Assembly (NCBI GenBank): GCA_001604405.1
Contig: LVBL01000006.1
Coordinates: forward strand, 1-64,000
From: Spirochaetales bacterium Spiro_10
Lineage (GTDB): Bacteria > Spirochaetota > Spirochaetia > Treponematales > Treponemataceae
Direction of reading: 5' to 3'
DNA: 64,000 bases
The notes under the pieces are model-generated. The model searched no databases and was not told the origin of the DNA. It worked only from the letters and a program-made list of their open reading frames with translations. Below, in pieces: positions 53,817 through 61,893 of the stretch. Position 1 is the stretch's first letter. Each line of letters starts with the position of its first letter. Both the position numbers and the translations under genes were made by a program.

Positions 53817-54596
53817 TCAGTACCGGACGTTCCAGAGGAACAGGCCGTTTCCCGGCGCGGTCGGGCCCGCAAGCGAGCGGTCCTTCGCGCGAAGAACGCG
53901 GGCGAACTCGGACGGATCGGCGCCGATGCCGTCAAGGTGCACGATGGTACCGACCACGGAGCGGACCATGCGCCACAAAAAGGCGTTCGCGCTTATCTCG
54001 AACACGACGCGGTCTCCCTCGGGATGGAAATGCGCCCCGAAAAGATAGCGGGACTTGCTGGCGCTTTGGTCGCCCGCCGCAGCGAAGGTCGTGCAGTCGA
54101 TCTCGCCGGAGAGATACGCCGCCATCGCGTTGACGCGCGGCAGCGAGGGCCACCGACCGATGTGCCAGACGTACGGCAGTTCGTGGGCGAAGGGCCGCGC
54201 GCCGCAATGCAGGAAAAAACGGTAGGTCCGGGAGCGCGCGGAGAATCGCGCGTGAAACAGGGGATCGGCCTCGCGGGAGCCTACGACGCGCACGTCCTGC
54301 GGCAGCATCGAGTTGAGGGCGGGAACGAAGCGCTCGGCGGGGATGGACGCGATGTCGGTGAAGAAATTCGCCACCTGGCCGACGGCATGCACGCCCGAAT
54401 CCGTCCTGCCCGAGCCGATGAGGGGAACGGCGTGGCCGTGCATCCGCCCGAGGGCCGTCTCCACGGCCTCCTGCACGGTTCGCCCCGTTTTCGCCTTGCC
54501 CGTCTGGCGCTGCCAGCCCAGGAAACCGGTGCCGTCGTACGAAAGGGTCAGCGCGATGTTCCTCAACGGCACGTCTTCGCGGGAGTCCCTACTCAT
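53817..54596 (-). CDS. truA: tRNA pseudouridine(38-40) synthase
   Basis: The 259-residue enzyme has catalytic D66 in GSGRTDSGVHA. Other family blocks are LTLSYDGTGFLGWQRQ at the N-terminus and NAFLWRMVRSVVGTIVHLD. It isomerises uridines 38-40 in the anticodon arm. It is the last gene of the long dxs-to-truA operon and abuts priA tail to tail without a gap, leaving no room for a terminator between them. Confidence 0.95.
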   Translation of the reverse strand: MSRDSREDVPLRNIALTLSYDGTGFLGWQRQTGKAKTGRTVQEAVETALGRMHGHAVPLIGSGRTDSGVHAVGQVANFFTDIASIPAERFVPALNSMLPQDVRVVGSREADPLFHARFSARSRTYRFFLHCGARPFAHELPYVWHIGRWPSLPRVNAMAAYLSGEIDCTTFAAAGDQSASKSRYLFGAHFHPEGDRVVFEISANAFLWRMVRSVVGTIVHLDGIGADPSEFARVLRAKDRSLAGPTAPGNGLFLWNVRY

Positions 54597-55458
54597 CGTC
54601 CTCTTCGCCGTTCAGTTCCGTGACGAGACGCTCGTACAGCGTACGCGCGTGTTCGAGAAGCGGGCCCGGTTTCGTCTTGGACGACTTGCCGAGGCCGAAC
54701 ATCTTGGCGAGGGATCTCCGCTGGGCCGTCAGGAGGTCGCGCCTGCGCTCCGGGTCGGTACGCGATCCGTACTTGTACTCGAGAAGGGCGCACAGGTACA
54801 GGACCCCGTCGTAGCCGTAGTTCTTGTCGAGATCGGGCCCGAAGGATTTCATGTTCGCGATCATTTCCTTCCCGGTCGACTCGAGCTCGACGGCCCTCCG
54901 GTAGAAGAAAAGCGCCTTGCGGTAGAGCAAGTCGGAAATGTAGGCGTAGTTCTCCTCGGGATACCGTTTGCCGAGCTCGGAGAAAAGCCAGGCGCCGCGG
55001 ATGGCGCACACGCCCTGCTTGATGGTCGGCGAGTATTTGGGGTCGACGTATTCGTAGCAGAACAGCGCCAGATAATGGGAAGCGGCTCCCTCGGCGAGCG
55101 AGCGGGCGGCCGCGAAGTCTATCTTCGAGAACAGTTTCTTGACCGAATCGTAGCGTTCGCGCATGTGCTCGTAGATGCGCGCGAGGCTGTCCTTGTCCAG
55201 CACGCAAAAATCCTGCGGGAAGGCCGCGTAGTGGCACTTGGGGCACACGGTCAGGGAATACACGAGGGGGAATATCTCGCCGAACTTGGCCGAAGGCTCG
55301 TAGAGGCGGCGCAACTCGTCGGTGAGCGCGCCCGCTATCATCCTTCCGCCGCCGGACATGAGCTCCTCGCGCTTGAAGCGGGCGTTGCAGATGGGGCACT
55401 CCGTCTGGTCCTTCGAGTAGAACGTAATGGTCGGCGTCTTGTCATTCTTCCCGGACAT
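54589..55458 (-). CDS. DUF2225 protein
   Basis: The 289-residue protein has two zinc-knuckle-like motifs (CPICNARF near residue 21; CPKCHYAAFPQDF near residue 72) and then an alpha-helical TPR-like region (DLLYRKALFFYRRAVELE). This is the DUF2225 architecture, of unknown function, common in spirochaetes and Firmicutes. It overlaps acpS by 17 nt upstream and truA by 8 nt downstream. Confidence 0.85.
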   Translation of the reverse strand: MSGKNDKTPTITFYSKDQTECPICNARFKREELMSGGGRMIAGALTDELRRLYEPSAKFGEIFPLVYSLTVCPKCHYAAFPQDFCVLDKDSLARIYEHMRERYDSVKKLFSKIDFAAARSLAEGAASHYLALFCYEYVDPKYSPTIKQGVCAIRGAWLFSELGKRYPEENYAYISDLLYRKALFFYRRAVELESTGKEMIANMKSFGPDLDKNYGYDGVLYLCALLEYKYGSRTDPERRRDLLTAQRRSLAKMFGLGKSSKTKPGPLLEHARTLYERLVTELNGEEDDE

Positions 55459-55834
55459 CGTCTCCCCCCTCCACCACCACCATGGCGAGCGCGTTGTCCC
55501 GCTCGTGGGTAAGGCTCAGGTGAATCGCCTTACCCCCCGCGCGCTCGAAGGCCTCGAGCGCGTTGCCGAACAGCTGCATGCACGGCTTTCCGTTATGGTT
55601 ATTGAGCACCAGGATGTTCTTGAGCGTGATCCCCGAAAGCCCCGTTCCGATCGATTTTCCGAAGGCCTCCTTGGCCGCGAACCTGGCGGCGAGGGAAAGC
55701 ATCGCCGAGCTTCCGCGGCTCATCGCGGCGGCGAGCTCCTCGGGATGGAAATACCGCTCGAGGAGGCCGGGGATTCCCTGCCAATGGATGAGGCGGTTGA
55801 CGTGAACGACGTCCAGGCCGACACCGATTATCAC
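55442..55834 (-). CDS. acpS: Holo-[acyl-carrier-protein] synthase
   Basis: The 130-residue enzyme transfers phosphopantetheine from CoA to acyl carrier protein. The motifs IGVGLDVVHVNRL (with the metal-binding Asp) and RFAAKEAFGKSIGTG are intact. The GTG start at 55834 has GAGGAGG upstream. It overlaps the cdaR stop by 4 nt. Confidence 0.93.
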   Translation of the reverse strand: MIIGVGLDVVHVNRLIHWQGIPGLLERYFHPEELAAAMSRGSSAMLSLAARFAAKEAFGKSIGTGLSGITLKNILVLNNHNGKPCMQLFGNALEAFERAGGKAIHLSLTHERDNALAMVVVEGGDDVREE

Positions 55835-56778
55835 GGGATCCTCCTCGTAACGGTCATCTGCACCTCGCCGGGCTCGAAGGAAACGATTTCCATGGTCTCG
55901 GGCACGATCACGTGAACGGGGAGGCTGTACACGCCGGGGCCGGTGACGTTCTCGCACAGGACGGTGAGGGCGTTCGGCGGCAGGGTCCAGCCGGAAAGCT
56001 CGGTTTGCCCGCCCTTGACGCGGAGGGTACCGGAGACCGCATCGGTCTCCACCGAAAGGGCCGGATTGAGATTCTCGAAGAAGAACGGAACGTCGTCGAA
56101 GGTGCGGATGAGCGTCGTCTGCGCGATCGTCACGCGGTACTCGATTTTGCCGTTGTTGCCGGTCGTCACGAGGGAGTTCCGGTTCACGAGCGGCACCGAT
56201 CCCTCGAAGGAGGCGTTGCGCCCGGCGAGGTCGATCGGCTCGGTGGAAAGCTCCGCGAGCTTCTCCATCACGCCGCGCGGCCCGGAGACCTCTATCGCCT
56301 GCGGGCTCACGATGTAGCCGGCAAGCTCGTAGCCCGCTTCCGGATAGCCCTTGAACGAGGGATTGACGGGGAGGCGCTTGATGACGCGGTGTTCCACGCG
56401 GAGCGTGATCTCGCGGGGCTCGATCTCGATCTCGAGGGCGTCGATATCCTGCGCGGTGCCGGTCAGGCGGCTCAGGACGGGAACGCGGTACTCGCCTTCC
56501 TTCGAGAATTCCGTCAGGTCCACGTACACGGAGATGTCCCCTTCCTGGACGGGATAGATGCGGTCGACCTCGCCCCGGATCCCCACCTTGACGGTCTTCG
56601 GATACGGCGCGGCGGGAACGATGTCGCCGTTCGTCTCGACCGCGAGGGGGACGGAAAAGTACTTCCGCTCGAGCGTGCTCATGCGGTAAAAGAGGAACAG
56701 GAGGAGCGCGAGCGCGAGGCAGACGACCTTGGCGGGCCAGTTCTCGAACAGCCGTTCCCGCAATTCCTTAATCGTCAT
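55831..56778 (-). CDS. cdaR: YbbR-domain protein CdaR (regulator of c-di-AMP synthase)
   Basis: The 315-residue protein has one N-terminal membrane anchor (WPAKVVCLALALLLFLFY) followed by YbbR repeats outside the membrane (LAVETNGDIVPAAPYPKTVKVGIRG-type strands, three visible). CdaR binds CdaA and modulates c-di-AMP production. It is coupled to cdaA with an 11-nt overlap. Confidence 0.9.
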   Translation of the reverse strand: MTIKELRERLFENWPAKVVCLALALLLFLFYRMSTLERKYFSVPLAVETNGDIVPAAPYPKTVKVGIRGEVDRIYPVQEGDISVYVDLTEFSKEGEYRVPVLSRLTGTAQDIDALEIEIEPREITLRVEHRVIKRLPVNPSFKGYPEAGYELAGYIVSPQAIEVSGPRGVMEKLAELSTEPIDLAGRNASFEGSVPLVNRNSLVTTGNNGKIEYRVTIAQTTLIRTFDDVPFFFENLNPALSVETDAVSGTLRVKGGQTELSGWTLPPNALTVLCENVTGPGVYSLPVHVIVPETMEIVSFEPGEVQMTVTRRIP

Positions 56779-57571
56779 TTTCGATACCCTCCGCGACCGG
56801 CGTCTCCGCGCCGAGATCGAGCAAGCCCTCGAGAAGCCGCGTGATCTCGGCCGACGAGAGGTCGTAGTAGAGCTTTGAGTCGTACGCGAGGCTGATGGCG
56901 CCGGTTTCCTCGGAGACGATGAGCACGACCGCGTCCGTCTCCTCGGAAAGCCCGAGGGCCGCGCGGTGGCGCGTTCCGAAGGTTTTCCTGATATCCTGCT
57001 GTTCGGACAGCGGCAGGAAACAGCCGGCCGCGACTACCTTGCCGCCCTGTATGATGACGGCCCCGTCGTGCAGCGGCGTGTCGTGCCCGAATATCGTGAC
57101 GAGTATGCTCGAGGAAAGGTCGGCGTTGAGGCGGGTTCCCGATTCCGCTATGTCCTTGAGGCCGTTCCGGCGCACAAGGGCCGCGAGCATTCCCCGCCTG
57201 CGGTTCGAGAGTATCTCGGCGGCGGTAAGAAGGGAGTCGAGATGGCTGTGCTTGGAGCGCTTTCCCATGCGGAACCAGTCGCTCTGCCCTATCTTGAGGA
57301 ATATCTTGCGGAGCTCGGGCTGGAAGACGATCGCGACGCCGATGAGGAGGCCCGGCGCGAGTATGTTCAGTATCCAGAGGAGGGTATTGAGGCGGAGCAG
57401 GAAGGCGAGCGCGTACACGAGCAGGAGGGACACGGCACCCTTGAGGAGCTGTATGGCCTGGGTCTTTACGAGGATGCCGTACGAGACGTACAGGAGAAAG
57501 GCGAGTATGGAAACGTCGAGAAAGGGCTGAATCGCCGCGTACAGCGAAGCGGCTTTTTTAATGAATTCCAC
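56768..57571 (-). CDS. cdaA: Diadenylate cyclase CdaA
   Basis: The 267-residue membrane enzyme makes cyclic di-AMP from two ATP. Three hydrophobic segments occupy the first 85 residues. The DAC domain carries the DGA motif (TPLHDGAVII) and the RHR motif (GTRHRAALG), both intact. The likely start is GTG at 57571 with AGGAG upstream, overlapping the folP tail by 14 nt. Confidence 0.94.
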   Translation of the reverse strand: MEFIKKAASLYAAIQPFLDVSILAFLLYVSYGILVKTQAIQLLKGAVSLLLVYALAFLLRLNTLLWILNILAPGLLIGVAIVFQPELRKIFLKIGQSDWFRMGKRSKHSHLDSLLTAAEILSNRRRGMLAALVRRNGLKDIAESGTRLNADLSSSILVTIFGHDTPLHDGAVIIQGGKVVAAGCFLPLSEQQDIRKTFGTRHRAALGLSEETDAVVLIVSEETGAISLAYDSKLYYDLSSAEITRLLEGLLDLGAETPVAEGIENDD

Positions 57572-58409
57572 GCGGGCGCATCTCCTGTACAACTTTGAGC
57601 ATATCGCGGGTTTCCGCGACGTCGTGAACGCGCACGTACGTCGCTCCCGACATCACGGCGAGCTGGTTCGCGGCGAGCGTCCCCGCAAGCCTCGACTCCG
57701 CGTCCCGTCCGGTCATGATCCCGATCGACTTTTTGCGCGACAGGGCCATGAGTACAGGGTACCCCCCGCCGGCGATTTCCGCAAGACCCGCGACGAGGGC
57801 GCAATTGTCCTCGTGCCGCTTTCCGAAGCCGATCCCGGGGTCGAGGATGATCCGGTCGGCCCGGACGCCGGCGGACAGCGCGAAGAGCGCGCGCTCGAGG
57901 AGCCAGTCGCGCACCTCGCGCACCACGTCGCCGTACGACGGGCTCTCCTGCATCGTGAGCGGGTCGCCCCGCATGTGCATCAGGATGACCGGGACGCCGA
58001 GCCGCGCGGCGAGCGCGGGCATGTCGGGGTCGTCGCGGAGCGCCGAGATGTCGTTGAGGATGTCGGCGCCGGCCGCGAAGGCGAGCTCCATGACGCGCGC
58101 CTTGCGGGTGTCGACCGAGATGGGCACGTCGCTCCGCGCGCGGATGCCCTCCACGAGCGGGATCACGCGGTCGAGTTCCTCCTCGAGGGAGACGTAGGAC
58201 GACCCGGGACGCGAGGACTCGCCGCCGATGTCGATGCAGTCGGCGCCCTGGGAAACCATCGCCAGGGCGCGGGCGATGCCGTCTTCGACGGTCCCGACGC
58301 GGCTTCCCTCCCAAAAGGAGTCCGGCGTCGCGTTCAGTATCCCGAACACGGCGGCCGGCAAGCCGGTCGAAAGGACCCTGCCGCGGGGAAGCGAGAGGGA
58401 GACGCTCAC
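57558..58409 (-). CDS. folP: Dihydropteroate synthase
   Basis: The 283-residue TIM-barrel enzyme condenses p-aminobenzoate with dihydropterin pyrophosphate in folate synthesis. Motifs: GILNATPDSFWEGSR (GILNvTPDSF), DIGGESSRPGS, and DPGIGFGKRHEDN. The start is a GTG at 58409, overlapping the dxs stop by 4 nt. Confidence 0.94.
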   Translation of the reverse strand: MSVSLSLPRGRVLSTGLPAAVFGILNATPDSFWEGSRVGTVEDGIARALAMVSQGADCIDIGGESSRPGSSYVSLEEELDRVIPLVEGIRARSDVPISVDTRKARVMELAFAAGADILNDISALRDDPDMPALAARLGVPVILMHMRGDPLTMQESPSYGDVVREVRDWLLERALFALSAGVRADRIILDPGIGFGKRHEDNCALVAGLAEIAGGGYPVLMALSRKKSIGIMTGRDAESRLAGTLAANQLAVMSGATYVRVHDVAETRDMLKVVQEMRPRGIH

Positions 58410-60298
58410 GGGCGGCTGCCCTTGGACACGCCCGCGCGCAGGCGGCGGACCGAGTCGGCTATGTGGTCCGGGGAAAGGCCGGCTGACGCGAGAATCTCCG
58501 CGCGGCTCCCCTGGGGATAGAACACGTCGTCGAAGGCGTGCGCCTCCACGGAGACGCCCGGAAGGGACCGCGCCACGAGCGACGACAGCCACTCGGCGAT
58601 GCCGCCCGAGTACGCGCCGTCCTCCACGATAACCAGGTGCCGGTACCCCGAAACGGCCGAAAGGAACCAGGCCTCGTCGAAGGGCTTCGCGAACCGGAGG
58701 GAGAGGCTGTCGACGGGCATGCCGGCGCGCGCGAGCAGGTTCGACGCCTCGTGAATCTCGGCGTACGCCCCTCCCGTCGAAACGAGCAGGGTATCATACC
58801 CGTCCCGCTGCGCGAACACGCCCCTCCCCGCCTCGATCGGCGCGAGAAACGCGGCCTGCTCGGTCGGGCATGCGGATTTCGGATAGCGGATGATGACCGG
58901 CCCGTCGCTTGCGAGCGCCCAGGAAAGCATGGAGCGCACCTCGGAGGCGGACGCCGGACAGAGGATCGAGACGCCCGGTATCGGCCGGAAAAGGGAGATG
59001 TCGTAGAGACCCTGATGCGTCTCGCCGTCGTCGGGTACGGGGCCCGAGCGGTCGAGCGCGAATACGACGGGAAGCCGCTGGAGGGCCACGTCGTGAACGA
59101 GCTGGTCGACGGCGCGCTGCATGAAGGTGCTGTAGATGGCGACGACGGGCTTCATCCCGCCGGCCGCGAGGCCGCCGGCGAAGGTTACCGCGTGCTGCTC
59201 CGCGATGCCGACGTCGAAAAACCGGTCCGGGTACCGGTGCTGGAAGGCGGCGAGCCCCGTGCCCTTCGCCATCGCGGCGGTTATGGCCACGACGCGCCCG
59301 TCGGCGGCTGCCTCCTCGAGCATGGCCCGCGAGAAGGCCTCGGTAAAGCTCGTCGTGTCGAATTTCTCGACCTTGCCGTCGCTGATGCAAAACGGTCCGA
59401 TGCCGTGGAAGGTCGCGGGATCGCTCTCCGCGAGGCTGTAGCCCTTGCCCTTCTTGGTCTGCACGTGCACGACGACGGGTTTCCTGAGCGCCTTGACGTC
59501 GCGGAACACCTTTTCGAGCTCCTCGACGTTGTGGCCGTTGAGGGGACCGACGTACTCGAACCCGAGGTCCACGAACAGGTTGTCCTTGAAGAGGATCGCC
59601 TTGACGCCGCGCTTCACGCGATATACCAGGCGGGTCAGCGGCTGGCCGAAGACCGGGATGAGGCCGATGCCGCGGTCGACGCGCTGGCGAAACCGCTGAT
59701 AGGGGGCGCCCATCGTCAGACGGCTCAGGTATTCGGAAAGCGCCCCGGTGTTCTTGCTGATGGACATCTTGTTGTCGTTGAGCACGACGACGAGATCGTT
59801 GGCGCCCTGCCCGGCGTGGGAAAGGGCCTCGAGGGCCATGCCCCCGGTCAGCGCGCCGTCCCCGATGACCGCGACTACCTTGCCTTGTTCGCCCCGCGCG
59901 CGGCGCGCTACCAGAAGTCCGAGGGCCGCTGAGATCGACGTGGACGAGTGTCCGGTGTCGAAGGCGTCGTGGGGGCTCTCGGAACGCTTCGGGAAACCGG
60001 ACAGACCGTCTTTCTTCCTGATGGAAGAAAACAGGTCCCTTCTGCCGGTTACGAGCTTGTGGGTATAACACTGATGGCCGACATCCCACACGATGGCGTC
60101 CGTCGGCGAGGAAAAGACCCTGTGGAGGGCAAGGGTGAGCTCGACTACCCCGAGATTGCTGGAAAGATGCCCGCCGTTCGTGCCGACCGCCTCGATGATG
60201 ACCTTGCGGATCTCGGCCGAAAGGGCCGGGATGTCGCCCGCGGGAACGCGTTTGAGATCGTCGGGCGAGTGGATAGCGGCAAGGATTGATCGGGTCAT
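58406..60298 (-). CDS. dxs: 1-deoxy-D-xylulose-5-phosphate synthase
   Basis: The 630-residue thiamine-diphosphate enzyme starts the MEP isoprenoid pathway from pyruvate and glyceraldehyde 3-phosphate. ThDP-binding GDGALTGGMALEAL, the N-terminal HLSSNLGVVELTLALH, and GIAEQHAVTFAGG are present. The ATG at 60298 has no ribosome-binding site; an extended -10 predicts transcription starting 2 nt before it, so the message may be leaderless. It is the first gene of the folP-cdaA-cdaR-acpS-DUF2225-truA run. Confidence 0.96.
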   Translation of the reverse strand: MTRSILAAIHSPDDLKRVPAGDIPALSAEIRKVIIEAVGTNGGHLSSNLGVVELTLALHRVFSSPTDAIVWDVGHQCYTHKLVTGRRDLFSSIRKKDGLSGFPKRSESPHDAFDTGHSSTSISAALGLLVARRARGEQGKVVAVIGDGALTGGMALEALSHAGQGANDLVVVLNDNKMSISKNTGALSEYLSRLTMGAPYQRFRQRVDRGIGLIPVFGQPLTRLVYRVKRGVKAILFKDNLFVDLGFEYVGPLNGHNVEELEKVFRDVKALRKPVVVHVQTKKGKGYSLAESDPATFHGIGPFCISDGKVEKFDTTSFTEAFSRAMLEEAAADGRVVAITAAMAKGTGLAAFQHRYPDRFFDVGIAEQHAVTFAGGLAAGGMKPVVAIYSTFMQRAVDQLVHDVALQRLPVVFALDRSGPVPDDGETHQGLYDISLFRPIPGVSILCPASASEVRSMLSWALASDGPVIIRYPKSACPTEQAAFLAPIEAGRGVFAQRDGYDTLLVSTGGAYAEIHEASNLLARAGMPVDSLSLRFAKPFDEAWFLSAVSGYRHLVIVEDGAYSGGIAEWLSSLVARSLPGVSVEAHAFDDVFYPQGSRAEILASAGLSPDHIADSVRRLRAGVSKGSRP

Positions 60299-60306
60299 AG
60301 GTGGGG

Positions 60307-60315
60307 AGTATACCA
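60307..60315 (-). promoter_or_regulatory. Extended -10 promoter of dxs
   Basis: On the minus strand TGGTATACT (60315-60307). There is no -35 at normal distance. The predicted start is near 60300, almost on the dxs ATG. Confidence 0.5.
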
Positions 60316-60325
60316 TAGCGAAAGG

Positions 60326-60361
60326 CAAAAAAAAAGACCGCGAACACGTGAGTTCGCGGTC
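60326..60361 (-). terminator. Intrinsic terminator downstream of the small basic-protein gene
   Basis: Perfect 10-bp stem GACCGCGAAC / GTTCGCGGTC (60336-60345, 60352-60361) with ten U on the minus strand (60335-60326). It separates this gene from dxs. The gap 60362-60489 holds nothing else. Confidence 0.93.
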
Positions 60362-60489
60362 CCTGCTGGCGCTGTGGCCGTTCCGGTGACAATGGCGCGG
60401 AGCCTGTCCCGAACGCGAAAACCCGCCGGTACCCGAGTCGAAGGCCTCCGGGCAGTCGGGCGCGAGCGCTCCGTGTAGCCCGGTTGGCG

Positions 60490-60579
60490 TTATTTCTTCT
60501 TGTGCCGGTTTCTTCTGAGTTTTTTCTTCCGCTTATGCGTCGCGATCTTCTGGCGTTTTCTTTTTTTTCCGCAGGGCAC
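60490..60579 (-). CDS. 29-residue very basic protein (AURKAIP1/COX24-domain type)
   Basis: The 29 residues are almost all Lys, Arg and His: MPCGKKRKRQKIATHKRK followed by KKLRRNRHKKK. This matches the tiny AURKAIP1/COX24-domain proteins annotated in several bacterial phyla, whose relatives are associated with ribosomes. The GTG start at 60579 has AAGGAG upstream, an almost ideal promoter precedes it, and a terminator follows, so it is a self-contained gene. Confidence 0.8.
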   Translation of the reverse strand: MPCGKKRKRQKIATHKRKKKLRRNRHKKK

Positions 60580-60609
60580 GTCGGCACTCCTTATCGATAA
60601 AGTCTAGAC

Positions 60610-60638
60610 ATAATATCGTTTGTCGTAGTGCCAGTCAA
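60610..60638 (-). promoter_or_regulatory. Promoter of the small basic-protein gene
   Basis: On the minus strand TTGACT (60638-60633), a 17-nt spacer and TATTAT (60615-60610). The -35 overlaps the miaA stop. Confidence 0.8.
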
Positions 60639-61588
60639 GTACCGCGGGGCGGCGGGAGGAAATCGGCGACAAGCCAGGAAACCGTCCCCAGGGCCTCCGC
60701 CGGCACGCAGACGACGCCCGGAAGCGAACGGACATAGGTTTCCTGCCGTTTTGCGTAGCGCTTCGTGTCCGCGGCGACTCGCTCCCGGACGGCGCGTGTG
60801 TCGGGATTGAGGGCCGGTCCCTCGAAAAACTCCCGATACCCGATTGCCCGCATCCCGGGGTCCTCGGGGCCGTATCCCGCCGCCACGAGGGCCGAAACCT
60901 CCTCCGCGAGGCCTTCCGAGAACATCGCCTCGACGCGCCGGTCTATGCGCCCGTACAGGTCGCCCCGTTCGCGGGTCAGAACGAGGACGAGGAAGCGGTA
61001 GCCCGGGCGATACGTCGAGGGAAGCGCGAACGAGCCGAAGGTGGTCCCGGACGTCTCGCAGACCTCAAGCGCCCGGGTAATGCGATACCCGTCGTTCGGA
61101 TGCACCTCGGAGGCGCGGCGGGGGTCCTTGGCGGCCAGTTCCCGGTACAGGGCGGCGGCACCCTCGCGGGCCAGACGATCCTGAAGCTTCGCGCGGGTAT
61201 CGGGGTCGGAAGGGGGGGTCGCGGGGAGCCCGTAGAGGAAATTCCGTATATAAAAGCCGGTTCCCCCCAGGATCAGCGGAACGCGTCCGCCCGCGTGTAT
61301 GCGCGCGCAGGCGGCATCGGCGAGGGAAACGAAGTCAGCCACGGAAAACTGTTCCGTGACGTCGCGTACGTCGATGAGCTCGTGGGGAAGACGTCGGAGA
61401 AGGGATGCATCCGGCTTTGCGGTGCCGATGTCCATGCCGCGATATACCTGCATGGAATCCGCGCTGACAAGGCCGATTCTGCCGGCAAAGGGGCCTCCAT
61501 CGGCGAAGAGGCGCTCCGCGAGGGCGGTCTTGCCGGATGCGGTCGAACCGAAGATGACGAGTACCGGAATATCCGGCGGTCGATCCAT
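60635..61588 (-). CDS. miaA: tRNA dimethylallyltransferase
   Basis: The 317-residue enzyme adds a dimethylallyl group to A37 of UNN-decoding tRNAs. P-loop GSTASGKT is at residues 14-21, then SADSMQVYRGMDIGTAKP, ELIDVRDVTEQFSVADF and GGTGFYIRNFLYGL. The C-terminal KRYAKRQETYVRSLPG differs slightly from the usual KRQ-TWFR. It follows rpoZ by 15 nt. Confidence 0.94.
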   Translation of the reverse strand: MDRPPDIPVLVIFGSTASGKTALAERLFADGGPFAGRIGLVSADSMQVYRGMDIGTAKPDASLLRRLPHELIDVRDVTEQFSVADFVSLADAACARIHAGGRVPLILGGTGFYIRNFLYGLPATPPSDPDTRAKLQDRLAREGAAALYRELAAKDPRRASEVHPNDGYRITRALEVCETSGTTFGSFALPSTYRPGYRFLVLVLTRERGDLYGRIDRRVEAMFSEGLAEEVSALVAAGYGPEDPGMRAIGYREFFEGPALNPDTRAVRERVAADTKRYAKRQETYVRSLPGVVCVPAEALGTVSWLVADFLPPPRGT

Positions 61589-61603
61589 CGGAATGGGCGG
61601 GTA

Positions 61604-61798
61604 TTACTGCTTTTCTATCTGGTATTCCACCGTCTTGGTGAATACCTGATGGGCCGCGAGGGACACGACCTTGCCGTCATTGTCATCGATTTCGGGGTCG
61701 CGGACCATGGAGAGCTGGTATGCGCGGCGAATGGAGGCACAGGTCACTTCGTATACGTTGCCCGTGAATTCAACGAGCTGTTCCAATGGGAAAATCAT
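61604..61798 (-). CDS. rpoZ: RNA polymerase omega subunit
   Basis: The 64-residue protein has NVYEVTCASIRRAYQL and DDNDGKVVSLAAHQVF, which align with the omega core (NRFDLVLVAARRARQ and NDKTTVIALREI in E. coli). The short form lacks the C-terminal tail, as expected in spirochaetes. It stabilises the beta-prime subunit. No ribosome-binding site is visible, and the predicted transcription start is the A of the ATG. Confidence 0.78.
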   Translation of the reverse strand: MIFPLEQLVEFTGNVYEVTCASIRRAYQLSMVRDPEIDDNDGKVVSLAAHQVFTKTVEYQIEKQ

Positions 61799-61804
61799 AC
61801 AGTA

Positions 61805-61833
61805 TGTATAAAGCTTTTCCCCCGTTTATTCAA
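61805..61833 (-). promoter_or_regulatory. Promoter of rpoZ-miaA
   Basis: On the minus strand TTGAAT (61833-61828), a 17-nt spacer and TATACA (61810-61805). Seven nt below the -10 is the first base of the rpoZ ATG. Confidence 0.55.
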
Positions 61834-61893
61834 GCCGACCTTGCCCATATCGGGGTTTATGGCTACATTTGACCGTACGTATACGGAGGAACC

